From: Catelliglobosispora koreensis DSM 44566
Lineage (GTDB): Bacteria > Actinomycetota > Actinomycetes > Mycobacteriales > Micromonosporaceae
Reading direction: 5' to 3'
Length of the DNA: 64,000 nt
Assembly (NCBI RefSeq): GCF_000379685.1
Contig: NZ_KB903252.1
Coordinates: forward strand, 152,433 to 216,432
In this document: positions 55,645-63,950 of the stretch, in pieces
How the letters are laid out: every line of letters begins with the position of its first letter
Numbering within the stretch: the stretch's first letter is position 1
Program-made: the position numbers and the translations under genes
Notes under the pieces: model-generated
What the model saw: the letters and a program-made list of their open reading frames with translations, nothing else
Database searches by the model: none
Told to the model about the DNA's origin: nothing

Positions 55645-55962
55645 TCAGTCGAGCCCGTGAAGCTCTCGCACCAACTCAAGCATGCGTGCTTCGCTGAATT
55701 CTCCGCGGGCCCATCGCTGCATAATGGACGCCACCTGGCTGCTCGGCTCGACTCCTTCAGCGCGGGTGGAACCGACGGCATCGGCGACAGCAGCGCTGCG
55801 CTGGGCGACGAACTCGTCGTAAACCTCGACCGGGAGCATGACAGCTTCAGTCTTGCGATGTGAGCCAACGCCAACCGGCGTGCGGTCACCATTGCGGAAG
55901 CGGTCTAAGACCGCAGGCAGCTGCTCGCGCGCTTCGCGCACGGAAAGTGTTTCGAGGCGCAT
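55645..55962 (-). CDS. Phd/YefM-type antitoxin
   Basis: 105 residues. The N-terminal ~60 residues form the Phd fold (SVREAREQLPAVLDRFRNG, then EAVMLPVEVYDEF), which dimerises and binds the operator; the C-terminal tail (MQRWARGEFSEARMLELV) would wrap the toxin. The toxin gene 3' to it is truncated, so this antitoxin appears to be an orphan. A perfect inverted repeat lies 16 bases before its ATG, consistent with autoregulation. Confidence 0.82.
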   Translation of the reverse strand: MRLETLSVREAREQLPAVLDRFRNGDRTPVGVGSHRKTEAVMLPVEVYDEFVAQRSAAVADAVGSTRAEGVEPSSQVASIMQRWARGEFSEARMLELVRELHGLD

Positions 55963-55977
55963 GAAGCCATTCTAGCT

Positions 55978-56003
55978 AACGTGTACGCAAATGTGTACAC
56001 GTT
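55978..56003. promoter_or_regulatory. Probable operator of the antitoxin gene
   Basis: AACGTGTAC (55978-55986) and GTACACGTT (55995-56003) are exact complements separated by eight bases, directly upstream of the antitoxin ATG at 55962. Position and symmetry fit autorepression by a Phd dimer pair. It touches the stop codon of the upstream monooxygenase gene. Confidence 0.6.
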
Positions 56004-57190
56004 CAGTAGGGCGGGGTCCAGTCGGCGACGAGGTCGGCGGCTTTGTCGAGGACGCGGGGGGCGAGAGCGCCGAAGGCGCGTTCGCGGGCGCGCGTGAGCA
56101 AAGCCCCTCGCGGGGCGAGGATCGCACCCACGCGCTGGGTTTGCCTGACGACCTGGGCGATGCGTGGGCGGCGCTGTGCCGAATAGGCGGACATCGCCGC
56201 ATCTAGGCCCGCTCCACCTGTGCCCACGAGCATGCGGAGCGTCGCCGCGTCTTCCAACGCAAGGCCCGCGCCCTGGGTGAGGTGGTGCGGCATCGCGTGC
56301 GCGGCGTCGCCGAGGAGCACGAAACCGCCTACGCCACAAGGGAAAGCGAGCTCGGCAGGCAACGGGCGCAACTGGCGTCCGTCCTGTTGGGACAGATCGT
56401 CTGGTTCCGTCGCGGCGAGCAGGTCGCCGATGGGGGCGTGCCAGCCGGCGAACCAGCGGCGTAGCAGCGTCAGCTGTGTGGCCGGCGGCTCTGGACGGGC
56501 CGCACCAGCGACCGTCGCGGTCCAGTAGATGCCGCCACGGCTGGAGGCGCCCGCACTGCCGCGGTTGCCCAACGAGGCGGCCTGGAACCGGTAACCGCCG
56601 CCCAGCGTCTCGCCCGCGAGCGGTGCGTCGTCGGGGAGCTTCGGTGCCCGGTACCAAGGAATGACCGCGCGCCAAGCGGCATAGCCGGAGCTGACGGCCA
56701 GTGATTGCGGGGCGAGCCGGGAGCGGATGAAGCTGTCGGCCCCATCAGCGGCCACGATCAAGTCGGCGTCCCAGACGTTCTTGCCGTCGCCCACGGCCGC
56801 TCGCTCGCCTGGGCGGTTGTGCACCTGGCGCACGCGAATGCCGGTCTGGATGTCAATGCGCGCACCCAGACCGGCGATCAGCGTGTCGTGCAGATCTTCG
56901 GAGTGGACCACGACCGGGGTCACGCCACCGGGGGCCGGGCGCGAAAGCCACTGCCCGTCGGGACGGCGCACCCCAGCGGCCGGGACCTGGGTCGAGATCT
57001 CGCCCATGCCGTGGCCGAGGCCCAGGGATTTGAGCGCGGCCAAGGCGTTTGGCCACAGCAGCAGGGCGGCCGGGTCAGCGCGAAGGCGGTCGGACTGGTC
57101 CAGCAAAGACACTCGCCAACCGGCACGAGCTAACGCACCGGAGATCGCGAGCCCGCCAACTCCAGCTCCGACCACCACCGCTGTATACAC
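56003..57190 (-). CDS. FAD-dependent monooxygenase (PHBH type)
   Basis: 395 residues. The Rossmann motif GAGVGGLAISGALARAG starts the protein; VAADGADSFIRSRLA is the DG motif and GDAAHAMPHHLTQGAGLALEDA the GD motif of flavoprotein hydroxylases. I chose GTG 57190 because AAGGA lies nine bases upstream; TTG 57199, which overlaps the lgt stop, is the alternative. The substrate is likely an aromatic or polyketide-like compound, not known. It follows lgt and may be cotranscribed with it. Confidence 0.85.
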   Translation of the reverse strand: MYTAVVVGAGVGGLAISGALARAGWRVSLLDQSDRLRADPAALLLWPNALAALKSLGLGHGMGEISTQVPAAGVRRPDGQWLSRPAPGGVTPVVVHSEDLHDTLIAGLGARIDIQTGIRVRQVHNRPGERAAVGDGKNVWDADLIVAADGADSFIRSRLAPQSLAVSSGYAAWRAVIPWYRAPKLPDDAPLAGETLGGGYRFQAASLGNRGSAGASSRGGIYWTATVAGAARPEPPATQLTLLRRWFAGWHAPIGDLLAATEPDDLSQQDGRQLRPLPAELAFPCGVGGFVLLGDAAHAMPHHLTQGAGLALEDAATLRMLVGTGGAGLDAAMSAYSAQRRPRIAQVVRQTQRVGAILAPRGALLTRARERAFGALAPRVLDKAADLVADWTPPY

Positions 57191-57195
57191 TGATG

Positions 57196-58251
57196 TCAAT
57201 CCTTGAGTTGCGCCTCGGATGAAGGTTTCGCCTCATCGTCATCTGGGTCGTTGGCGTGTGCCTCTGGCTCGTCTCCGGACGTCTCAGCCGACTCCGAAGT
57301 GGACGCTCCAGCCTGGTGGGCAAGGAACTCTTCTTCGGTGACGGTCAGGAAGCCCTTGCCATCCGGGTTCGGGATGAGGAACTCCTGCGGGCCCTTGCGG
57401 AGCAAGAAGTAGGCCAACGCGCCCAGGAACACGATGATCGAGACCCAGACGTTGAGACGCTGCCCCAGGATTATCTTGGCGTCGTCGGTGCGCATGGCTT
57501 CGACCCAGGCCCGGCCAGCCGTGTATGCCATGACGTAGAGGGCGAAGGCACGGCCCTTACCGAACTTGTACTTGCGGTCGAGCCAGTAGACCAGCCCGGC
57601 CACGCCAAGGTTCCAGAGCAACTCATAGAGGAAGGTCGGATGGTAAAGCCCATCCAGCAGCACCGGGTTTCCGTTCGCGTCTTTCAGCGCAGAACCAACC
57701 GGCGGGTTCCCCTCACCACCGGTGGACATCTTGTGGATCTCCAACCCCCACGGCACTTCCGTCTTGCCGCCGTAGAGTTCGTTGTTGAACCAGTTGCCAA
57801 GCCGGCCAACCGCTTGAGCCAGCGGAAGACCGACCGCGATGCAGTCTGCGACGAAAGTGAAACTCATCCGGAGCTGCTTGCAGGCGATCCAGGCGCCCAG
57901 CGCTCCCCCGGCGACGCCGCCCCAGATACCGAGGCCGCCTTCCCAGATCTTGATCGCTCCCCCGATGCCGGAACCACCGGCACCCCAGTATTGGTCGGGC
58001 GAACTGATCACGTGATAGATCCGCGCCCCCACGATGCCGAACGGCACCGCCCACATGGCGATGTCGAGGACGGCCCAGGGTGGCGCGCCACGGCTGCGCA
58101 TGCGCCGGTCCGTGACGATGCAGGCGATCACGATGCCGGCGATGATGCACAGCGCGTAAGCCCGCAGCGGGATGGTCGTAAAGCCCAGGTTTAGGTGCCA
58201 GACCGCTGTCGCGGGGCTGGGAATGCTCGCGAGTGTCACGGGTGCGAACAC
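57196..58251 (-). CDS. lgt: Prolipoprotein diacylglyceryl transferase
   Basis: 351 residues, seven helices. The Lgt signature is AVGRLGNWFNNELYGG, and the essential Arg and Glu residues lie in GARIYHVISSPD and nearby. It transfers diacylglyceryl from phosphatidylglycerol to the lipobox Cys of prolipoproteins, several of which are encoded in this window. A ~45-residue acidic C-terminal tail (EPEAHANDPDDDEAKPSS) is an actinobacterial extra. Start GTG 58251; GTG 58239 is possible. Confidence 0.95.
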   Translation of the reverse strand: MFAPVTLASIPSPATAVWHLNLGFTTIPLRAYALCIIAGIVIACIVTDRRMRSRGAPPWAVLDIAMWAVPFGIVGARIYHVISSPDQYWGAGGSGIGGAIKIWEGGLGIWGGVAGGALGAWIACKQLRMSFTFVADCIAVGLPLAQAVGRLGNWFNNELYGGKTEVPWGLEIHKMSTGGEGNPPVGSALKDANGNPVLLDGLYHPTFLYELLWNLGVAGLVYWLDRKYKFGKGRAFALYVMAYTAGRAWVEAMRTDDAKIILGQRLNVWVSIIVFLGALAYFLLRKGPQEFLIPNPDGKGFLTVTEEEFLAHQAGASTSESAETSGDEPEAHANDPDDDEAKPSSEAQLKD

Positions 58252-58293
58252 TACCGTCCCACAGCGAAAACACCAGTCCTCGTGCTCAACAGA

Positions 58294-59031
58294 TCATGAC
58301 AGGTCGTAAAGCAGCCGGTACCAGGCAATACGCTCAGGGTCAGGCGCGATCCCGTAGCCCTGGAAGAAATCTTGTTCATAGTCAGGTCCAAGATTCCTAG
58401 TTACGCTCCCGGACCCGCACGCGAGATCCCACCACGGATCGACTATCGCCAATCTACCCAGATCCAGGTACCCGGTGATCTCGTCGCCGGTGAAGAAAAC
58501 GTTCGGCAGGCAATAGTCCCCGTGGCAGACCACCTCAGCGCCCGGTTCCGGGACGGTGGCCAGCAGCCGCTCAACCGCGTCAGGTGTGCTGATGAGCCCT
58601 GCCGCTAAGCGGGCCTTGACGTGACGGACCGCCGTCTCGGTGCCGAACTCGAACGGGCACTCCTCAACGCGTACCAGCGAATGGAAATGGCGCAACCCCT
58701 CACCCAGCGTGCGCGCCAGGCGGGCCGGCTCTGTCGCGAACCAGGGGTGTTTTGTGGCATCGACGCCGGGCAGTTCCTCGGTCATCAGCCAGTCGGTGTC
58801 ACCGTCGCTGCCGTATTCGATGACACGCGGGCACGGCAGCCATGCGCCAGCGAACCGCAGCCGCTGCGCCTCGTCGGGCAAAGCGTTGCCCGACGGGGCG
58901 AGCTTGACGAAGCGGCGCGCCTCGCCGTTCGTCATGCGATACGTCGGTGCTTCCGGCGTCAAGTCCCACACGACCTCCCAGCGCCACTTCGCGTAGCGGT
59001 CAACGAGATCGAAGGGCATTGGCCGGGTCAT
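58294..59031 (-). CDS. Aminoglycoside phosphotransferase-like kinase
   Basis: 245 residues. A small kinase fold with Lys43 (RFVKLAP), the Brenner motif HGDYCLPN (His170 to Asn177, catalytic Asp172) and the metal-binding DLG at 190-192 (YLDLGRLAIVDPWWDLA). The pattern is that of APH(3')-like antibiotic kinases, but many homologues phosphorylate metabolites. It lies between trpA and lgt, where the conserved actinobacterial order has no such gene, so it is an insertion. Seven bases separate it from the trpA stop. Confidence 0.82.
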   Translation of the reverse strand: MTRPMPFDLVDRYAKWRWEVVWDLTPEAPTYRMTNGEARRFVKLAPSGNALPDEAQRLRFAGAWLPCPRVIEYGSDGDTDWLMTEELPGVDATKHPWFATEPARLARTLGEGLRHFHSLVRVEECPFEFGTETAVRHVKARLAAGLISTPDAVERLLATVPEPGAEVVCHGDYCLPNVFFTGDEITGYLDLGRLAIVDPWWDLACGSGSVTRNLGPDYEQDFFQGYGIAPDPERIAWYRLLYDLS

Positions 59032-59037
59032 GGGCGG

Positions 59038-59802
59038 CTACGCGGGCAGGCCGGAGCGCAGCTCCTGCGTCAGGGCCGCCACGCCAGCGGTTCCAGACTC
59101 GGCGAGAGCGCTCACGAGAGCGCTTCCGACGATGACAGCGTCCGCGTATGCGGCGATCTCGCGCACCTGCGCGCCGTTGCGGACACCTAGGCCCACGCCG
59201 ACGGGCAGATTGGTAACGCCTTTAACCCGGCTGACGAGCGTTGGAGCGGCCGTGGACGTCGACTCCCGGGCTCCGGTCACCCCCATCACCGCCGTCGCGT
59301 AGACGAAGCCACGGCAGTGCGAGGTCGTCATCGCGATCCGATCGTCCGTTGAGGACGGTGACACGAGGAAAATGCGGTCGAGGTCATGCTCATCTGACGC
59401 CGCGAGCCACTCACCTGCCTCATCGGGGATGAGATCTGGCGTGATCAGTCCACTTCCGCCAGCGTTGGCCAGGTCACGCGCGAACGCGTCCACGCCATAG
59501 CGCTCGACCGGGTTCCAGTAGGTCATCACGACGATCGGCACCCCCTGCCCGGCGACAGCCGCGACGGTGTCGAAAACATCACGCGTGCGTACGCCGTTGG
59601 CCAGCGCCTGTTCCGACGCCCGCTGAATGACCGGACCGTCAATCACCGGATCGCTATAAGGCAGGCCGACCTCGACAATGTCCACTCCGGACGCCACCAT
59701 CGCGGCGATGGCCTCTTTGGCACCGGCGACGGTCGGAAATCCTGTGGGCAGATAGCCAACGAGGGCGGGACGCCCCTTCGTGAACGCTTTAGCAGTGGTC
59801 AT
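59038..59802 (-). CDS. trpA: Tryptophan synthase alpha chain
   Basis: 254 residues. The catalytic Glu and Asp are in [18 protein letters not shown]; loop 6 is [12 protein letters not shown], and [12 protein letters not shown] and VIVGSALV bind phosphate. It cleaves indole-3-glycerol phosphate to indole. The ATG overlaps the trpB stop by four bases. Confidence 0.97.
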   Translation of the reverse strand: MTTAKAFTKGRPALVGYLPTGFPTVAGAKEAIAAMVASGVDIVEVGLPYSDPVIDGPVIQRASEQALANGVRTRDVFDTVAAVAGQGVPIVVMTYWNPVERYGVDAFARDLANAGGSGLITPDLIPDEAGEWLAASDEHDLDRIFLVSPSSTDDRIAMTTSHCRGFVYATAVMGVTGARESTSTAAPTLVSRVKGVTNLPVGVGLGVRNGAQVREIAAYADAVIVGSALVSALAESGTAGVAALTQELRSGLPA

Positions 59803-60995
59803 GACAGCAGTCCAAAGTAGTCACCGGCGGTGTGCATGTCTTTGTCACCGCGGCCCGACAGGTTCACAATGATGACCGGTTCACGGCCCAGCTCGGCTTT
59901 GAGCTTCGGCACGATCCGCAGCGCGCCAGCGAGCGCGTGTGCGCTTTCCAGCGCCGGGATGATGCCTTCGGTGCGGCACAGCAACGCGAACGCGTCCATG
60001 GCCTCGGTGTCGGTGACCGCCTCGTAAACGGCCCGCTTCTGGTCGTGCAGCCACGCGTGTTCCGGGCCGACACTCGGGTAGTCCAGCCCGGCCGAGATCG
60101 AGTGCGACTCGATGGTCTGTCCGTCCTCGTCCTGCATGATGAACGTCCGGGCGCCGTGCAGCACACCTCGGCTGCCGCCGGAAAGACTCGCGCTGTGACG
60201 GCCCGTCTCGACCCCGTCGCCGCCGCCTTCAAACCCATACAGACGGACCGTCTCGTCGGGGATGAAGGCGTGGAACAGCCCGATCGCGTTAGAGCCACCG
60301 CCGACGCACGCGGCCACGGCATCGGGCAGCGCGCCGGTCAGCTCATGGCACTGCTCACGGGCTTCGACGCCGATCCCGCGTACGAAATCGCGGACCATCA
60401 CCGGGAACGGATGCGGACCGGCCACGGTGCCCAGCAGGTAGTGCGTGGAGTCCACATTGGTCACCCAGTCGCGCAGCGCCTCATTAATAGCGTCTTTGAG
60501 GGTACGAGAGCCGTTCGTCACCGGAATGACCGTCGCCCCAAGCATTTTCATGCGCGCGACGTTGAGTGCCTGCCGTTGCGTGTCGAGTTCGCCCATGTAC
60601 ACGATGCACTCGAGGTCCAGGTAAGCGGCGGCCGTCGCACTGGCCACACCGTGCTGCCCCGCTCCGGTTTCCGCGATCACGCGGTGCTTGCCCATGCGCT
60701 TGGTCAGCAGCGCCTGGCCGAGCACGTTACGGACCTTGTGCGCACCGGTGTGGTTGAGGTCTTCGCGCTTGAGCAGAATCCGTGCGCCCGCCTGCTCTGA
60801 CAGCCTCGTCGCGTCGTAGAGCAGGGACGGCGTACCCGCGTATTGGCGCAACATGCGGTCGAACTCGCTGAGGAAGGTCGGGTCGGCCATGGCCTTGCGG
60901 TAATGAATGTCCAGCTCATCCAGGGCGGCAATCAGTGCCTCCGGGACGAACCTGCCACCGAACGGGCCGAAGTGGCCTCTCTCGTCCGGGTCCAT
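59799..60995 (-). CDS. trpB: Tryptophan synthase beta chain
   Basis: 398 residues. The PLP lysine lies in [27 protein letters not shown] binds the phosphate and [12 protein letters not shown] is the conserved late motif. It joins indole and serine to make tryptophan. AGGAGG lies six bases before the ATG at 60995. Nine bases separate it from trpC upstream. Confidence 0.97.
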   Translation of the reverse strand: MDPDERGHFGPFGGRFVPEALIAALDELDIHYRKAMADPTFLSEFDRMLRQYAGTPSLLYDATRLSEQAGARILLKREDLNHTGAHKVRNVLGQALLTKRMGKHRVIAETGAGQHGVASATAAAYLDLECIVYMGELDTQRQALNVARMKMLGATVIPVTNGSRTLKDAINEALRDWVTNVDSTHYLLGTVAGPHPFPVMVRDFVRGIGVEAREQCHELTGALPDAVAACVGGGSNAIGLFHAFIPDETVRLYGFEGGGDGVETGRHSASLSGGSRGVLHGARTFIMQDEDGQTIESHSISAGLDYPSVGPEHAWLHDQKRAVYEAVTDTEAMDAFALLCRTEGIIPALESAHALAGALRIVPKLKAELGREPVIIVNLSGRGDKDMHTAGDYFGLLS

Positions 60996-61004
60996 GTGTG
61001 CCTC

Positions 61005-61841
61005 CTAACGCGTGGGGCGCGGCGTCGCGGGATGGTTACCCGCGTTGACCAGCTCCGCCACCGCTTCCCGCGGGCTCTTCTGCGTTACCAGGCCCTCGCC
61101 GACGAGGACCGCGTCAGCACCAGCGCTGGCGTAACGGATCAAATCGAGCGGCCCGCGCACACCCGACTCAGCAATCTTGACAACGTTATTGGGCAGCCCC
61201 GGCGCGATGCGCTCAAAGGCGGACCGGTCGACCTCAAGCGTCCTGAGGTCACGGGCGTTGACGCCGATGACCCGGGCTCCGGCTTCGAGCGCACGGTCGG
61301 CTTCTTCCTCCGTGTGCACCTCGACAAGTGCCGTCATGCCCAGCGACTCGATGCGGTCGAGCAGGCCGGTAAGCACCTTCTGCTCCAGCGCGGCGACGAT
61401 GAGCAGGACCAGGTCGGCTCCCCACGCACGGGCCTCGTGCACTTGGTACGTCGACACGATGAAGTCCTTGCGCAGGACGGGGATCTCAATCCGTGCCCTT
61501 ACCGCGGCGAGGTCATCGAGCGATCCGCCAAACCATCGGCCTTCGGTGAGCACGCTCACCACGCGTGCGCCGCCCGCGGCGTACTCGCTTGCCAGCTCAG
61601 CCGGGTCAGGGATCTCCGCGAGGGGTCCCTTGGACGGCGAAGAGCGCTTTACCTCAGCGATCACGCCAACGCCGGGCTGGCGCAGCGCCGCGTAAGCGTC
61701 GCGTGGTGCCACCGCGACGGCGGCGAGCTTCTTGATCTCTTCGAGGGGTACCAGCCGCTGACGTGCCTCCACGTCCTCACGGACGCCCGCGATGATCTCG
61801 TCAAGCACGTTGCTGCCGATGCCTTCGTCTCCGGGTGCCAT
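61005..61841 (-). CDS. trpC: Indole-3-glycerol phosphate synthase
   Basis: 278 residues. Family blocks are [33 protein letters not shown] (fragment [12 protein letters not shown]), [27 protein letters not shown] and IAESGV, with the catalytic lysines in the first two. It forms the indole ring from anthranilate-derived carboxyphenylamino-deoxyribulose phosphate. First gene of trpCBA; the 188-base region upstream to the next gene shows no leader peptide with tryptophan codons. Confidence 0.96.
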   Translation of the reverse strand: MAPGDEGIGSNVLDEIIAGVREDVEARQRLVPLEEIKKLAAVAVAPRDAYAALRQPGVGVIAEVKRSSPSKGPLAEIPDPAELASEYAAGGARVVSVLTEGRWFGGSLDDLAAVRARIEIPVLRKDFIVSTYQVHEARAWGADLVLLIVAALEQKVLTGLLDRIESLGMTALVEVHTEEEADRALEAGARVIGVNARDLRTLEVDRSAFERIAPGLPNNVVKIAESGVRGPLDLIRYASAGADAVLVGEGLVTQKSPREAVAELVNAGNHPATPRPTR

Positions 61842-62029
61842 GGCCCGATGCTAGGCACTGGCTGGTAGCGCAAGGTCTGCGGGGTATGGCGTGCCTCACC
61901 AAATGGGCTGGTGCATAATGCACGGCCCTACTTTCCCGATTCTCCTGCGACCCTTTCGCCAGAAAAATAGGCTTTCGATGGCAATTGGCGTTCGCCCGCC
62001 TGGCGGCGGCCAAGAGAGGGGACACAGCA

Positions 62030-62376
62030 TGGACATGCCAGCCGAGGGCACACTACTCGAAGAAGAAGGCACCGGCCTCAAGTTCGTCGTCATGGACGGC
62101 AAGCTCAGTTACGTCGAAAACGCCGGCCTATTCGCTGGCGACGCGCAGTCGATCGGCACCGAAGACCTCGAAACGCTACGCGCCACGGGCGGGGACCAGA
62201 TTGGTTCCGACGCGTACTTGGCTATGGCCGAAGGACGCGGCTACCTCGTCAACGGCGGCAAGAAGCGGTATCTGGCCTCGGCCGAGACCGTCGGCAAGTA
62301 TCACTTCAACTCCGGTGCGTTCCAGGACAAGGCTCCCGGCGACCTGCCCGCTGACGACGGCCCCGAGCTGTCCTAG
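62030..62376 (+). CDS. Acidic protein of unknown function
   Basis: 115 residues from ATG 62030, with GAGGGG about nine bases upstream. No signal peptide or membrane segment. The strand pattern GRGYLVNGGKKRYLASAETV resembles the short G-x-YLV-x-GGKKR repeats of some secreted or wall-binding proteins, but only one copy is present. It is divergent from trpC and overlaps the convergent spermidine-synthase-like gene by four bases. I do not recognise it. Confidence 0.6.
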
Positions 62377-63134
62377 CGCTTAAGGAAACGCTTCAATCGC
62401 TCACCGTATTCAACACGGGTGGCGAAGGGGTCAGCTGCCATGGTTCGCACGAGCCGCTGGAAGCTGGCCCCTCCTTCCGTCGCCGCCAGAATCAGGTTGC
62501 CCTGGCGCCGGCCCCGCAGCACCGAGGCGTCAGCGACGATCGCGACTTGCTCGAAGACCTCTTGCAGCACCCGAGCTTGTTCCCGGGCGAACGCCAGGTC
62601 TGGCTGGTCCATGATGTTCGCCACGTAGCAACCGTCGTGTCGCAGTGCTTGCCGCGCGGATCGCGCGAAGTCCACCGTGGACACATGTTGCGGGATTTTC
62701 GCCCCCTGGAAGATGTCGGCCACGATCACGTCCAGGCTCGCGGGCCGTTGCGCCGCAAGCTCCTCCGCCGCGTCGGCGACGACTGTCTCAATGAGAGTGT
62801 CATCTGGGAGCGGCAAGTATTCCAGCACGAAGCTGAGCAGTTCGCCGTCGATTTCCACCACGCGCTGCGCACTGCCCGCCCTCATGTGCGCCAGGCACCG
62901 TGGCAACGTCATGGCGCCCGCACCGAGGTGCAGCACCTCCAACGGTCCTGACGGCGCAAGGGAATCGATCACATCAACTATGTACCGGATGTAATCAAAG
63001 GCGATCAGTTCCGGCTCGTTGAGGTCCACATGCGACTGTGCGACAGCGTTGAGATACAGCGTGTACGCGCCGGGCATCTCCCGGTCCTCGACCAGTTGCG
63101 CCACACCGGTTTCGACGGTCCGATTAATGATCAA
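62373..63134 (-). CDS. Spermidine-synthase-like (SAM-binding fold) protein
   Basis: 253 residues. VLHLGAGAMTLPRCLAH matches motif I of spermidine synthases and RVVEIDGELLSFV the acidic motif; VVADAAEEL and VIVADIFQG are the next two. The substrate-gate residues of true polyamine synthases (the GGGD and D-x-x-D-P motifs) are modified, so it is probably an orphan homologue rather than SpeE. The ATG overlaps the stop of the trp-region membrane gene, so it is in the hisI operon. Confidence 0.78.
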   Translation of the reverse strand: MIINRTVETGVAQLVEDREMPGAYTLYLNAVAQSHVDLNEPELIAFDYIRYIVDVIDSLAPSGPLEVLHLGAGAMTLPRCLAHMRAGSAQRVVEIDGELLSFVLEYLPLPDDTLIETVVADAAEELAAQRPASLDVIVADIFQGAKIPQHVSTVDFARSARQALRHDGCYVANIMDQPDLAFAREQARVLQEVFEQVAIVADASVLRGRRQGNLILAATEGGASFQRLVRTMAADPFATRVEYGERLKRFLKR

Positions 63135-63496
63135 TTTCGTGCCGTGGGGTCTTCACCCCGGTCGATCGCTGACCACATGTCGGTGTCCTGCTTTCGTTCA
63201 TAGCGGGCGCCCATGGTGGGCCAGCGCGGAGCATTGACGAAAGCGATCACTCCGCCCGCGACGATGAGAAGCCCTGCGGCTATTGCCATCGCGGTCCCGC
63301 CCGTGAGCATGAGCAGTCCCAAGGCGACGGTCACGCCGGCCACCGCCCGCCGCACCCACCCCTTCGTCGCCAGGATCGCGCCGACCGCCGCCAGCACCAC
63401 CACGCCAATTGTCTTGCTGCCGCCGGGCGTGTCCGTCACCAGCACCGAGCCGCCCCCGAGCACACACAGGCCCAGGGCCGCGAGGCGAGACCTCAC
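63131..63496 (-). CDS. Trp-region membrane protein (TIGR02234 type)
   Basis: 121 residues with three or four helices and the family's C-terminal signature [11 protein letters not shown] followed by [12 protein letters not shown]. Actinobacteria carry this gene between trpE or hisI and trpC; function is unknown. The start overlaps the hisI stop by four bases. Here the spermidine-synthase-like gene separates it from trpC. Confidence 0.85.
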   Translation of the reverse strand: MRSRLAALGLCVLGGGSVLVTDTPGGSKTIGVVVLAAVGAILATKGWVRRAVAGVTVALGLLMLTGGTAMAIAAGLLIVAGGVIAFVNAPRWPTMGARYERKQDTDMWSAIDRGEDPTARN

Positions 63497-63837
63497 GACG
63501 CCTCCTCCAGCAACTCATTGGTGAAACATGACCTGGTACCGGTGTGACAGGCCGGGCCTGTTTGGTCAACGCTCAGCAACACAGCGTCGCCATCACAGTC
63601 CAGGGCCACCGACTTCACCTCCTGATGATGCCCGGACGTCTCGCCCTTGACCCAAATCTCGCCCCGGCTGCGCGACCAATACGTCCCGCGCCGCGTCGTC
63701 AGCGTCCGCTCCAAAGCGTCGTCATTCATCCACGCGAGCATCAAAACTTCGCCGGTGTCGTATTGCCGCACTACAGCGGCGATCAACCCATCCCGGTCAC
63801 GTTTCAGTCGCTCAGCGATCATCGGATCCAGTGCCAC
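63493..63837 (-). CDS. hisI: Phosphoribosyl-AMP cyclohydrolase
   Basis: 114 residues from GTG 63837, which has GAGGAG nine bases upstream; a longer frame to 63957 is unlikely. Metal-binding residues are Asp80, Asp82 and Asp84 with Cys81 (LDCDGDA), Cys97 and Cys104 ([10 protein letters not shown]). It opens the adenine ring of PR-AMP in histidine synthesis. It is first in a run of overlapping genes hisI, membrane protein, spermidine-synthase-like. Confidence 0.94.
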   Translation of the reverse strand: MALDPMIAERLKRDRDGLIAAVVRQYDTGEVLMLAWMNDDALERTLTTRRGTYWSRSRGEIWVKGETSGHHQEVKSVALDCDGDAVLLSVDQTGPACHTGTRSCFTNELLEEAS

Positions 63838-63902
63838 ATTTTGATTCTCCTCTTGCCACATCGGGTGTTTGTGGGTACCCCTGATCCATCCCCTGCATGT
63901 AC

Positions 63903-63918
63903 CGTGACGTACGTCACG
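63903..63918. promoter_or_regulatory. 16-bp perfect palindrome in the hisI divergent gap
   Basis: CGTGACGTACGTCACG is its own reverse complement and lies in the 113-base gap between hisI and the divergent gene at 63951. Such a site suits a dimeric repressor; no regulator is identified. Confidence 0.45.
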
Positions 63919-63950
63919 CTCGCCCCATCTTCCGCGAAAGCTGAGGAGCC

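Noticed and set aside
61842..62029. Trp attenuator or T-box before trpC
   Set aside because: No leader peptide with tandem Trp codons, no T-box core and no terminator/antiterminator pair were found.
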